A DNA stretch of 64,000 nucleotides, taken from contig NZ_CP036348.1 of NCBI RefSeq assembly GCF_007753095.1, positions 5,433,411-5,497,410 on the forward strand, in the 5' to 3' direction. The position numbers were made by a program, and so were the translations under genes. The notes under the pieces were generated by a model. The model had not been told where the DNA came from. It saw nothing but the letters and a program-made list of their open reading frames with translations, and made no database searches. Shown piece by piece: positions 17,954-26,235 of this stretch (the first letter of the stretch is position 1; each line of letters opens with the position of its first letter). Source of the stretch: Rosistilla carotiformis. GTDB lineage: Bacteria; Planctomycetota; Planctomycetia; Pirellulales; Pirellulaceae.

Positions 17954-19312
17954 TTACCCGCCGTGTTTGGATCCAAACTTTTCCAACAACCGGTACAACG
18001 AACGTCGGTTGATTCCCAACACCCGCGAGGTCTTCGCTTTGTTGCCCCGATGCTGCTTGAGAACCTTCAAGACATGGACGCGGTTGAGCGTTTCAAGGTC
18101 GACGTTCCCGCCGATCTCCAACGGCGGTTCGCCCCCCGCCGTGACGATCTCCCGCGGCAGGTCCTCGATCGCAATGATCCCCGGCTGCGCGGCCAACACC
18201 TTGGAACGTTCCAACGCATTACACAATTGGCGCACATTGCCCGGCCAAGCGTATTGCTGCAACGCCTTCAACACACCCTCCCCCAACGTCCAGGAATCGC
18301 CCAGGAAATGCTTCACCAGCAGACCGATATCCTCGGGATGTTCTCGCAGCGACGGAAGCCGGATGCCCAGCACATTGATGCGATAGAACAGATCTTCGCG
18401 AAATCGACCGGCGCGCACTTCGTCGCTCAGCGTCTTGTTCGTCGCTGCCACCAAGCGAACGCGGACCTGCCGTTCTTCGGTGGCACCGACCCGACGGATC
18501 CGACCGTCTTCGATCGCCCGCAGCAGCTTTGCCTGCAGCCCACCGGCGAGCTCGCCAAATTCATCGATAAACAAGGTGCCGCCATCGGCCATTTCGAACA
18601 ACCCGCGTTTGCTGGCGATCGCCCCAGTGAAACTCCCCTGTTCGTGCCCAAACAATTCACTCTCCAGTAGACTCGCCGGGACCGCCGCGCAATTGATTGC
18701 GACCATCGGTTGATCGGCCACACGACTGGCAGCATGAATTTCACGAGCCACCAATTCCTTTCCGGTGCCGCTCTCCCCTTCGATCAACACCGGCATCGCG
18801 CTGGGCGCCACCCGATCGATCCATTGCAACACGGTTCCGATCGCCACCGAAGTCCCTAAGATCGACGACCTGCCAGCGCGGGACGCACCGCCCGAAGGCG
18901 GATCCGCGGCACAAGAGGACACCTTCGCATCCTCCGCCGACGCCTGAATCACACGTTCCAGGTCGCCATCGCCGACGGGTTTGACAAGCACATCGCTCAC
19001 CCCAACCTTCATTGCCGAAACAGCGGTCGCAACGGTCGCTTCGTCAACCACAACAAGAACTCGCATCGACTTCGCTGTGGCGTGTAGCCGGCCGAGTAGT
19101 TCCAGCGAATGTTGGTCGATCCTTGGCAACCCGACGACTGCGACGTCAAATCGCTGAGATCTCGCCGCCTGCAACGCCGCCGTCACCGACTCGACTTCTC
19201 CAACGTGGTACCCACAATCCCCCAAGCAACGCTTCGCGGCGGCCGCCCCCCATCCATCGGTGTCGACCCAAAGCACCGCGATCGCATCGCGCTCGAATGC
19301 CAGAACGTTCAT
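17954..19312 (-). CDS. Sigma-54-dependent transcriptional activator (NtrC family) with a degenerate receiver domain
   Basis: This 452-residue protein has three parts. Residues 10-125 are a receiver fold (VLWVDTDGWG at the start, VLVKP with K111). The position of the phosphorylated Asp is G61 (FDVAVVGLPRID), and the Ser/Thr switch position is a Val. Residues 150-380 are the AAA+ domain: Walker A GESGTGKE (179-186), the sigma-54 contact loop GSFTGA (226-231) and Walker B GGTLFIDE (244-251). The C-terminus is a Fis-type helix-turn-helix (NKAKTSRVLGINRRSLYRLL). The ATPase appears intact, so it should activate sigma-54 promoters. Control by phosphorylation is unlikely, and no histidine kinase is adjacent. 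The start ATG at 19312 gives a normal NtrC length. Confidence 0.9.
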   Translation of the reverse strand: MNVLAFERDAIAVLWVDTDGWGAAAAKRCLGDCGYHVGEVESVTAALQAARSQRFDVAVVGLPRIDQHSLELLGRLHATAKSMRVLVVVDEATVATAVSAMKVGVSDVLVKPVGDGDLERVIQASAEDAKVSSCAADPPSGGASRAGRSSILGTSVAIGTVLQWIDRVAPSAMPVLIEGESGTGKELVAREIHAASRVADQPMVAINCAAVPASLLESELFGHEQGSFTGAIASKRGLFEMADGGTLFIDEFGELAGGLQAKLLRAIEDGRIRRVGATEERQVRVRLVAATNKTLSDEVRAGRFREDLFYRINVLGIRLPSLREHPEDIGLLVKHFLGDSWTLGEGVLKALQQYAWPGNVRQLCNALERSKVLAAQPGIIAIEDLPREIVTAGGEPPLEIGGNVDLETLNRVHVLKVLKQHRGNKAKTSRVLGINRRSLYRLLEKFGSKHGG

Positions 19313-19766
19313 TCATCTGCCCATGCAAAAGACCCATCCTGCCGACGGATTTCACGCATGTCTTCCCTGCGCAATCCAACCCCTTCAACACAAAGCGGCA
19401 ACGGCTCCCAAGCTTCTCTCGCAAGTCAAATCCGGATCGACCGAAGCGAGAAGAAACCCAACCGTTAATGAACGCAACTCTAATGCCGAAGAAACCTGCA
19501 AGCCTGGGATTTGGATCACATCACACGACGCCACCGCAGAGGGTCGCTAGCTTGCGTGTTGACGAAATAAACGAATACCGCTCGCGAGCGATTTTTCGAT
19601 CCGCACCGACCGTGCAACCTAGCGCGCTGCGGGTGCGAATGGGCGCGCTCCATTGGCGGGCTGCACACATCCTGCAGCCCCCCTCTTAGTAAGGTTGGCG
19701 ACTTACGAAATCAGCATCGCGCTAGATTCAGACTTCGACTGCGCGCCTCCGTAGACGGGCACTCGT
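19313..19766. other. Intergenic region without a recognised gene
   Basis: 454 bp lie between the pyroglutamyl peptidase stop and the activator start, both on the minus strand. No RNA gene, coding frame with family resemblance, or strong hairpin is visible. The promoter of the activator should be here. Confidence 0.5.
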
Positions 19767-20348
19767 TTATTTACGTTGCAGGAAGTCTTCTAACAGCATG
19801 GCAACCCCCGCGGCCATCAACGGAACGCTCATCGACGGCATCGGTTTCTGTCGCGCTGCCACCTGATGGGGCGAGACGGGAAGATGCAAGAAGGTCGATT
19901 GCGTACGCAACGCTTCGCGGGCCGCATAATATTGACTCATATACAGCGTTGCGTTGCAGAGATACGTTCCCGCGTGGTAGGAGACCTGCGCAGGGATCCC
20001 GCGACCGTGCAGCTTGTCGGTCCAAGCCGTCAGCGGCAACTGCGATTTGTAGGCCGCCGGTCCATCGTCAGCCAACGGACAATGGTTGCTACCCATGTTG
20101 ACGGCAAATCCTTCCAACCGCATCACGCTGGCCCCGGGGGCCTGCCCGAGATGCAGGATCAAATCGAAATCCTGCTGCATGTCGATCGCCAACCGATGTT
20201 TAACCGCTTGGAAATCGACGGGATATCGGCGCGTGACCAGATCATCCCCAGCGTCGAACCAGCGAGTCAGCTCGATCAGCGTCAACCAGCTGCTGTTCTC
20301 GCTCCATTCTTCGTAGGGTTCAAACGCGGTTATGAGGACTCTTGGCAT
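19767..20348 (-). CDS. pcp: Pyroglutamyl-peptidase I (C15 cysteine peptidase)
   Basis: This cytosolic enzyme of 193 residues removes N-terminal pyroglutamate from peptides. It starts MPRVLITAFEPYEEWSENSS, the typical family opening. The three expected active-site elements are present: Glu in RLEGFAVN after LILHLGQAPGAS, Cys in GTYLCNATLY, and His in STFLHLPVSP. A GTG at 20399 would add 17 residues (MATLSNPTLLIDYEAPA) that do not match the family, so the ATG at 20348 is preferred. It stands alone, with long gaps on both sides. Confidence 0.88.
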   Translation of the reverse strand: MPRVLITAFEPYEEWSENSSWLTLIELTRWFDAGDDLVTRRYPVDFQAVKHRLAIDMQQDFDLILHLGQAPGASVMRLEGFAVNMGSNHCPLADDGPAAYKSQLPLTAWTDKLHGRGIPAQVSYHAGTYLCNATLYMSQYYAAREALRTQSTFLHLPVSPHQVAARQKPMPSMSVPLMAAGVAMLLEDFLQRK

Positions 20349-20628
20349 CGCGGGCGCTTCGTAATCGATGAGCAATGTGGGATTTGAGAGCGTCGCCACA
20401 ACAGGCCCTACCTTCTAAAAGGCGGCTGCGTGCTGGGTCGCTGACCGGTCAAATCATAGCCCACCGGCGGTGCCGAGTCGTTTTTTTAATCGCGGATGCC
20501 GGGAAATTCGTTGTAACAACAAATGTCGCTTACCAATGAAAAACTTGGGGAAACGCCCTCTTTCGTCGATTATCGTGCCAATTCTTCAAGGAAAATAAAA
20601 TAAAAGCCGGGTTGACAAACAAACATTC

Positions 20629-20656
20629 TTGACTTTCCCTAAAGTGGACGTAGAGT
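20629..20656 (+). promoter_or_regulatory. Possible csrA promoter
   Basis: TTGACT (20629-20634) and TAGAGT (20651-20656) are 16 bp apart. Another TTGACA lies at 20612 without a matching -10 box. The site is in the most A/T-rich part of the gap. Confidence 0.42.
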
Positions 20657-20763
20657 ACATTGAGTCACAATAGCGGTTTCACGCTCAGAACCTATCTTGG
20701 TGAGGCCCGAATTTGAGCAAAGGCATCAAGCCTGCACCCACCGGGGTAGGAATTTTTGATTTG

Positions 20764-20797
20764 TAGAGGAGAGTGACGCCGGTCACAAAGGAATGCA
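20764..20797 (+). promoter_or_regulatory. csrA translation-control element: hairpin between GGA motifs
   Basis: A perfect inverted repeat (GTGAC-GCCG-GTCAC, 20773-20786) is followed at once by the ribosome-binding site AAAGGA, 7 nt before the ATG. A second GGA (AGAGGAGA) sits just before the hairpin and a third at about 20750. CsrA binds GGA motifs, often in or near hairpins, so autoregulation is plausible; this is inference. Confidence 0.48.
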
Positions 20798-20799
20798 CC

Positions 20800-20997
20800 A
20801 TGTTAGTGCTATCACGTAAAAAGAACGAAAGCATCGTAATCAACAATGATATTCGTATCGTTGTCGTCGAAATTCGGGGCGATAAAGTCCGGCTAGGGGT
20901 GGAAGCTCCACGCGAAGTGCCGGTTCATCGTCGCGAAGTTTATGATGCGATTCAGCGTAGCCAGCAGGACGATTCTGCGGAATCGATCGACAGCTGA
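20800..20997 (+). CDS. csrA: Carbon storage regulator CsrA (RsmA)
   Basis: This 65-residue RNA-binding post-transcriptional regulator dimerises and blocks or stabilises mRNAs at GGA motifs. The sequence [20 protein letters not shown] is textbook, including L4 and R6 of the RNA-binding strand. The second binding region is [20 protein letters not shown], with the conserved R44 region. After it comes a short acidic tail (DDSAESIDS). The ATG at 20800 has AAAGGA 7 nt upstream; an in-frame GTG at 20773 lies inside the hairpin and is rejected. Planctomycete targets are not predictable from this window. Confidence 0.96.
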   Translation: MLVLSRKKNESIVINNDIRIVVVEIRGDKVRLGVEAPREVPVHRREVYDAIQRSQQDDSAESIDS

Positions 20998-21265
20998 TCC
21001 ATTGGGTCACCATGCGGCATAACGGGGCACCACACAGCCTTAAATGAGGCACGGCTGGTTCGTTTTGCGCCAACGAAATCGTTGCGTCATCGTCTCCCCA
21101 AAGTCGCTGCCGTGCTATTTTCGTTGATTGATGCCATTTATTAATCATTGGCTGAAGTCCAGTCGGGAACCGGCCCGATATCAAATTTGTCAGGAGCGGT
21201 CGCGAATTTTGTGCCGTGCCCCTTGACGACAACATGCTGTCACTGGTAAACCATTGGCATGTCGC

Positions 21266-21338
21266 GGCCCCATCGTCTAGCGGCCTAGGACTCCGCCCTT
21301 TCACGGCGGCAACACGGGTTCGAACCCCGTTGGGGTCA
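21266..21338 (+). tRNA. tRNA-Glu (anticodon TTC)
   Basis: 73-nt cloverleaf. Acceptor GGCCCCA pairs with TGGGGTC (one G-T), then discriminator A. The anticodon arm is CCGCC-CTTTCAC-GGCGG with TTC in the loop. The T arm is ACGGG-TTCGAAC-CCCGT. The 3' CCA is not encoded. Confidence 0.96.
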
Positions 21339-21350
21339 TCTTTTGACTTA

Positions 21351-21400
21351 AACCCAGCGTTTCTCCGGCTTCCACAGCCAGAAACGCTGGGTTTTTTTTT
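21351..21400 (+). terminator. Rho-independent terminator after tRNA-Glu
   Basis: Perfect 14-bp stem (AACCCAGCGTTTCT paired with AGAAACGCTGGGTT) with a 15-nt loop and a run of T reaching 21400. It starts 12 nt after the tRNA end. Confidence 0.93.
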
Positions 21401-21682
21401 GTGCCTACGTCGTTCGGCACCACTCGACGCGCCCATGCCTTCTCCGCGAAGGCTGCGTGCCGCGTGCAAAGCGATCCTGCTTGATATCGGTATTTCATTC
21501 TTCCGCCCGTCGGTGACTTAACTGTGCGGGTGAATCGAAATGCAAACCCCGTACCATTCTGGGGGTTCGCGTCCAGAAAAGTGGGCCAGCGTCCTTCTGC
21601 CAAAACACCTTAGGGGGCTGGCAATCCCCCAGGCACACTTTTCCCGTGAGCGACGTTCTAGAAAGCTAGCCTTCTGCGAGCC

Positions 21683-22378
21683 CTAGCGACCTTCGCCTAC
21701 CCCCATGTTGCGCCGGTACAGCGTCGACCGAACCATGCGGGCATGAACATGCCGATCCACCCAGCAATGAAACCCCAGCGAATGCAGGATGGGAGCCGGA
21801 TCGACCACCTGCCGCGATCGCAATCCGGTCTGCCAGCGAAAGAAGGCGTGCATGACTGCCAACCAGAATCGGGCCCACAGCCGCCTCAGCCCCCCTGCAG
21901 GGACCTGGAAGTCGACGACATACCAAAGGGCAGCGGGAGCCAGCCAGGCTGCGACACGGGGAATCAGACGGTCAAGTTCCACCGCGTCGAAGCAGTCGAG
22001 GAAAAACGGGGTCACGACAAGCTCAAAACGGCCCGCCGGGAATTCGATCGCTTCGACGTCGGCAACCTGCCACCCAACTGCCATGCCCCGCTCACCGACT
22101 CGAGATTTCTGCAGCGACACCATCCGTGGGCTGATGTCGACACTCGTCACCCGAGCCTCCGGGCAGGCGACGAGAAACGCCTCCAGCAAACGTCCGTCGC
22201 CGTCGCCTAGGAACAGGACTCGCGGAGCCTGCGCCGACGAACGTGAGCAAAAGTATTCAGCAAGCTCTGGCAACAGACGAACTCTTCCTCTTTGCAGCGT
22301 TTTGCCAAACCGCAGCTGTTCCAGCGTTTGGTACCAAGGGGCCAATCTGTCGTATCCCGATCGCCGCCTGTCGTTCAC
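21683..22378 (-). CDS. Class I SAM-dependent methyltransferase
   Basis: This protein of about 231 residues has a Rossmann methyltransferase fold: YDRLAPWYQTLEQLRFG before the core, motif I VLFLGDGDGRLLEAFL, the acidic end of strand 2 in VTSVDISPRM, and strand 4 FELVVTPFFLDCF. The C-terminal third (AFFRWQTGLRSRQVVDPAPIL) looks like the tail of small-molecule methyltransferases. The GTG at 22378 overlaps the upstream membrane-protein stop (GTGA), implying translational coupling; a TTG at 22384 is also in frame. The coupling suggests both act on one lipid-type or membrane substrate, but the substrate is not predictable. Confidence 0.78.
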   Translation of the reverse strand: MNDRRRSGYDRLAPWYQTLEQLRFGKTLQRGRVRLLPELAEYFCSRSSAQAPRVLFLGDGDGRLLEAFLVACPEARVTSVDISPRMVSLQKSRVGERGMAVGWQVADVEAIEFPAGRFELVVTPFFLDCFDAVELDRLIPRVAAWLAPAALWYVVDFQVPAGGLRRLWARFWLAVMHAFFRWQTGLRSRQVVDPAPILHSLGFHCWVDRHVHARMVRSTLYRRNMGVGEGR

Positions 22379-23295
22379 AGCCAATTCGCCAGCAAGAGCA
22401 CCAGCAGTGGCGAAAGGAGCACGTAGTCGGCGAGGGCACTGCAGCTGGCGGCATCGATCCAGCCTCGTTCACGGTCGATGGTCCAGCCGATTCCCAACAA
22501 GCCGGCGGCACCGAGTGTCGTCGCCCCGGCAATCGCCGCCGGAATCAAGCCCCAGCAGCCAAGCGCGGTAGCGAGAATCGCAAGCGTCCCCGAAAACAGC
22601 GGCAGCCGCGATGCAAGCCAGGGGAACATCAAGATCGCCGATCCGACCTGCTGCTGGCGGTCGCTGCCGCTTTGGACTTTGGCGACACACAAACAGTTCA
22701 GGCTAAACAACGCCGCCATCACGCAAGCGGTCAGGACCAACGACAACGAGAACTCCGTCAAAGCGATTGGCAAACAGACGCCGGCGGCAAAGACGGTTCC
22801 GACAACAAATTCTTTAGGAACTCCGCCCCGCAACCAACGGGAACCATGTACCGCCACACAGTAGAGGAGCACGATTCCCATCAGCCCCGCCCCGGCAATC
22901 CGCAACTGCCGATCCAGCATCCGCAGCGTAAGGCCGCCATCGAGGGCAAGCATCCCAAACCAGATCGGCCACAGGATTCGCGAATGCCGGTTGGCGAAAC
23001 GGTGTCGCCAGGGAACGTCGCGGGTGAAATTCAATCGCCGGCAATCCAATAGCCGATCGGCCATGTAGATCAGCCAAACCGTGACACACAAGACAGCCAT
23101 CGCGGCCAATTGAGATCGATCCATCGCCCGTGAGACGCCATCGGTCGAAGGGGAATTCGAGTAGACGCTTGCCAGCAACCATTGCCACGTTACCGCCACC
23201 AAAGGAGCGTCCAAGGAGAGGCAATTGGGGACTTCCAGCGAACGGATCAGCCGACTGTCGGTCGTTTGCGATCCGTCGGCCAGAGCAGTCGCCAT
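22375..23295 (-). CDS. Polytopic membrane protein, weakly UbiA-like
   Basis: This 306-residue protein has about eight hydrophobic helices. The loop WLIYMADRLLDCRRLNFTRD has aspartates two helix turns apart, loosely like the prenyl-diphosphate-binding Asp motif of UbiA prenyltransferases, and a second acidic loop (IDRERGWIDAASCSALADYV) lies near the C-terminus. The classic NDxxDxxxD is not present, so membership is only suggested. The stop overlaps the methyltransferase start by 4 bp. Together they resemble a quinone or lipid-modifying pair, which is inference. Confidence 0.58.
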   Translation of the reverse strand: MATALADGSQTTDSRLIRSLEVPNCLSLDAPLVAVTWQWLLASVYSNSPSTDGVSRAMDRSQLAAMAVLCVTVWLIYMADRLLDCRRLNFTRDVPWRHRFANRHSRILWPIWFGMLALDGGLTLRMLDRQLRIAGAGLMGIVLLYCVAVHGSRWLRGGVPKEFVVGTVFAAGVCLPIALTEFSLSLVLTACVMAALFSLNCLCVAKVQSGSDRQQQVGSAILMFPWLASRLPLFSGTLAILATALGCWGLIPAAIAGATTLGAAGLLGIGWTIDRERGWIDAASCSALADYVLLSPLLVLLLANWL

Positions 23296-23382
23296 CGGTT
23301 TTCCTTTATCGTACGGGCGGACCTCATCGGAATCGTAAATTAGCAGGCAACTTGGGCGACGTAAATCCAGCCGCTTCGGCCG

Positions 23383-23940
23383 CTATTGGGAATCCGACGC
23401 CGGCTTGCTCTTGGGACGAAACGCTTGACAGCGGGCGGGATCGGTTTCCAGGCGAGGCCCTTCCAGCAGGTCGATGCAGTAGGGGATTGCTGGAAAGACC
23501 GCATCAAGGCACTCAGCGATCGCTTTGGGCTGCCCCGGCAGATTGACGATCAGGCTGCTGCCGCAGATCCCGGCGGTCTGCCGCGAGAGGATCGCCGTGG
23601 GGACAAACTGCAGCGAAACCTGCCGCATCTGTTCGCCAAAGCCGGGCATCATCTTGTCGCATACCCGCTCGGTCGCCTCGGGGGTGACATCGCGCAGCGC
23701 TGGCCCGGTCCCACCCGTCGTTATGACCAAGCAACATCCTTGTTCGGCCAATTCTTGAAGCGTATCGGCGATCGCATCGATGTCGTCGGGAACCAACCTG
23801 AGGACCGCTTGCCATGGACTTTGCAAGACCTCCTGCAAATAGGCGTCGATCGCTGGACCGCCGCGATCTTGGTATTCACCACGACTGGCGCGATCCGATA
23901 CCGTGACGATACCGATCGACGCGGGCTTGGGGTCAGCCAT
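23383..23940 (-). CDS. mogA: Molybdopterin adenylyltransferase (MogA/MoaB family)
   Basis: This 185-residue enzyme adenylates molybdopterin in molybdenum cofactor synthesis. It starts IGIVTVSDRASRGEYQDRGG, and the diagnostic TTGGTGPALRDVTPEAT loop binds the pterin. SRQTAGICGSSLIVNLPGQP is the second conserved stretch. Length fits MogA-type proteins. It lies 50 bp downstream of the YjbQ gene and 87 bp upstream of the membrane protein gene, on the same strand, so cotranscription is possible though functionally unexplained. Confidence 0.93.
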   Translation of the reverse strand: MADPKPASIGIVTVSDRASRGEYQDRGGPAIDAYLQEVLQSPWQAVLRLVPDDIDAIADTLQELAEQGCCLVITTGGTGPALRDVTPEATERVCDKMMPGFGEQMRQVSLQFVPTAILSRQTAGICGSSLIVNLPGQPKAIAECLDAVFPAIPYCIDLLEGPRLETDPARCQAFRPKSKPASDSQ

Positions 23941-23990
23941 TTTCGTTTCCCTTTTATTGGACCGCGAAGGGGCTCGCCTTGGCGGCCTGC

Positions 23991-24407
23991 TTATTCGCCC
24001 TGAATCGTCAGCACCAACTGGCGTCGACCGCCATGATTGCGATGCTCACAGAGATAGATCCCCTGCCACGTCCCCAGAGCCAGTTCCCCCGAGGAGATGG
24101 GGATCGAGAGGCTGAATCCCATCAACGCTCCTTTGACGTGAGCCGGCATGTCGTCGCTTCCCTCGAGCGTATGGACATAGGGCAACGATTCGGGGACCAG
24201 GTGATTGGCAACCATTTCGAAATCGGTCCGCACGTCAGGATCCGCGTTTTCGTTGATTGTGAGGCTGGCACTTGTGTGCTGGATAAAGACATGCAGCAGG
24301 CCAACTTGAACCTCGGCAAGTTCGGGCAACGCGGACACGATTTCACGCGTCACCAGATGAAAGCCTCGCGGTTTCGCAGCGAGTGCAATCTGTTTTTGGA
24401 ACCACAC
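23991..24407 (-). CDS. YjbQ/UPF0047 family protein
   Basis: This 138-residue protein starts at the GTG 24407 (MWFQKQIALAAKPRGFHLVT), which matches the family opening. Longer starts up to 24497 add unrelated residues. Conserved motifs are LLHVFIQHTSASLTINENAD, with its His and Asn, LPYVHTLEGSDDMPAHVKGA and the C-terminal GTWQGIYLCEHR with its conserved His. These residues form the metal-like active site of the YjbQ fold, which can replace thiamine-phosphate synthase in some assays; the natural role is unsettled. Confidence 0.88.
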   Translation of the reverse strand: MWFQKQIALAAKPRGFHLVTREIVSALPELAEVQVGLLHVFIQHTSASLTINENADPDVRTDFEMVANHLVPESLPYVHTLEGSDDMPAHVKGALMGFSLSIPISSGELALGTWQGIYLCEHRNHGGRRQLVLTIQGE

Positions 24408-24556
24408 GACAGCGACTTTCTGATTCGATGGGATCGAAGCGACAGACAGTCCAGTACCGGATGACTGGACTGGCCGCAAACACGTTGCGGCCAGCACAGT
24501 CTACGAACTTCGGTTCGGTTCCGCACCACGGCTTGAGGCCACCGTGGTCGCAGCCG

Positions 24557-25615
24557 CTATTTGCTGGCCGCGATTTGCTTTTCGACTTCAGCGATTCGGT
24601 CGGCGACCTTCGCTTCGGCGGCTTTCATCACGTCGGCGATCGAAACCGCGGCGCCATCGACCTTCTTCGATTCGTCGGCGGCTGTCATGAAGGCGAACAT
24701 CTCGATCGTTTCGTTCGGGTCGATGGGAACTTCACCGGTCAAGAAAAACGATGCAACGCGTTGTACCAACGGTTGATAACCGGCGTAGGTGCCCGCGTCG
24801 GCGATCGATTTCTCGCCAAAGACGATCCCGCCGTAACCCTTTTTGCCGGCGCGAAGTCCACGGAAGGTGCCAACGCGGCCGCCTTCCCAGACGCCCGTCG
24901 CTTCGTCGCTATCGGCTGTCGAAACGCGAGAGACCTGGGTGCATCCGGTTCCCATGATGGTGTACAGGGTTTCGACACCGTGCACGCCGTACCAGAACAG
25001 ATCGGGGTGGGTCGGTTCCAGCGAGCAGGGGCTCCAGACGGTCGCGCCCAATACAGCGCCAACCTTGGGATCCCCGGTTCGGAAGCGGTAGATATCGGGG
25101 CTGAATCGCAGCGACGAACTGCTAAACCACGGCACATCGTACTTCTTCGACAGTTGCTGGATCGCCAGACAATCGACCAGCGACGCAGCCAGCGGCTTGT
25201 CGATGAAGACGCGTTTGCCGGCCTTGAAAACGGGCAGGACTTGTTCCAAGTGAGGACGCGCGTCGACGCTTTCCAGCATCACAACGTCCACCTTTTCCAA
25301 CAGCGCCGGAATCGAATCGACGATCTCGATTCCCATATCTCGCAATTGATTGGTGAAACCTTCAACACGATCGCGGCTCGACGCGATGTCGGGGCTGCCA
25401 CCGGGGAACGCGGCGACGACACTCATCTTCGCCAAGTCACCGGTCGCTTTGGGATCGTTCATGACTTTGCTGAACGCTGTCACGTGCGACGTGTCCAAAC
25501 CGATGATGCCGACTTTCAGTGGCTCATCGGCCGATGCGACACTTGCGGAAGATAAAGCTACGGCGACAGCCAACACGGGGAACATGAAACGCTTAGCCAA
25601 ATAAGAGAACTGCAT
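24557..25615 (-). CDS. Secreted Gfo/Idh/MocA-family oxidoreductase
   Basis: This 352-residue protein starts at the ATG 25615 with a signal peptide (FMFPVLAVAVALSSASVASA). The Rossmann NAD(P)-binding part begins LKVGIIGLDTSHVTAFSKVM; the usual GxGxxG is only partly kept (GLDTSHV). The substrate-domain lysine motif is clear as VFIDKPLA. The C-terminus is a charged helix (AEAKVADRIAEVEKQIAA). Planctomycetes hold large numbers of exported family members linked to sugar metabolism, but no sugar genes are adjacent, so the substrate is unknown. The ribosome-binding site is GAAGG 9 nt upstream. Confidence 0.85.
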   Translation of the reverse strand: MQFSYLAKRFMFPVLAVAVALSSASVASADEPLKVGIIGLDTSHVTAFSKVMNDPKATGDLAKMSVVAAFPGGSPDIASSRDRVEGFTNQLRDMGIEIVDSIPALLEKVDVVMLESVDARPHLEQVLPVFKAGKRVFIDKPLAASLVDCLAIQQLSKKYDVPWFSSSSLRFSPDIYRFRTGDPKVGAVLGATVWSPCSLEPTHPDLFWYGVHGVETLYTIMGTGCTQVSRVSTADSDEATGVWEGGRVGTFRGLRAGKKGYGGIVFGEKSIADAGTYAGYQPLVQRVASFFLTGEVPIDPNETIEMFAFMTAADESKKVDGAAVSIADVMKAAEAKVADRIAEVEKQIAASK

Positions 25616-25838
25616 GGTGGGATACCTTCGAAGGAGAGGGGCGGGCAACGTTGGAATGTTGGGGACCCTGAGTATACTCGCTGCCATCGCGACCGGTTAG
25701 GGACAGTCCAAAAATGGAGTCCACCCATATTTTTCAGCCGAGCGGCCTGCGTGGATTCTCTGGCTTCGAGAAACGATTCTGAACGGGATTCCCATACATG
25801 GCGCCACATCGTCCAAGCACGTCTAAAAATAGCAGCTC

Positions 25839-25912
25839 GCCACCGAGGTCACTGAATCCACGGAGACGTTCGCAAAAAAACGGAGCTCCGTGTTCTCGGA
25901 TCCGTCGGTGGC
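25839..25912. repeat. Imperfect inverted-ended repeat, copy 1
   Basis: Starts GCCACCGAGGTC and ends ATCCGTCGGTGGC, so GCCACCGA and TCGGTGGC form the ends of a hairpin. An inner CTCCGTGTTCTCGGA block is shared with copy 2. Similar 'ccgtggcaac' intergenic elements are common in planctomycetes; this copy's function is unknown. Confidence 0.5.
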
Positions 25913-25970
25913 AACAAGAGAGCCTCCGCCACGGCCCTATCTGTCCGCGACGAGGACCAGAAAAAAAGCG

Positions 25971-26049
25971 TGCCACGAAGGTCGGGAAACACACCGTGGA
26001 AGATCCCCAAACGTCGGAAGGCTCCGTGTGCTCGGAGCCGTCCGTGGCA
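25971..26049. repeat. Imperfect inverted-ended repeat, copy 2
   Basis: Starts TGCCACGAAGGTC and ends CCGTCCGTGGCA, giving a TGCCACG/CGTGGCA hairpin. The block GGCTCCGTGTGCTCGGAGCC and the end GTGGCAACA correspond to copy 1, in the same orientation. Overall the copies are about 80 bp with many differences. Confidence 0.5.
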
Positions 26050-26235
26050 ACAGTGAATTCGCTGCGGATGCAACGCGATGGAAGTGACGTTGGTGGGCAG
26101 AGTGTTTCGGAAAGTTAGGGCTGTTGAAGAACAGGGTTGTTTTAAATTGCCACGTGAATCCACCGCGAGGAATCGTAGCCCGCGAGCCCCTGCGTCCCCG
26201 CCTGTTGAACAAGCGGGGCATCCTCAATCCTCCAA

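Larger units (their letters stand above)
20349..20799. other. Divergent regulatory region between pcp and csrA
   Basis: 451 bp with no gene. The right half is A/T-rich and carries the proposed csrA promoter at 20629-20656 and a leader of about 135 nt with several GGA motifs. The left half should hold the pcp promoter, which I could not pick out. Confidence 0.6.
25616..26235. other. Intergenic region with two hairpin-like repeats
   Basis: 620 bp without a supported gene. It holds two imperfect copies of a 74-79 bp element (annotated separately). Several short frames cross it in all directions but none resembles a protein family. Confidence 0.6.

Noticed and set aside
22375-23295. Calling the membrane protein a UbiA prenyltransferase
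   Set aside because: The Asp-rich loop is suggestive, but the NDxxDxxxD motif is absent; the feature is called only weakly UbiA-like.
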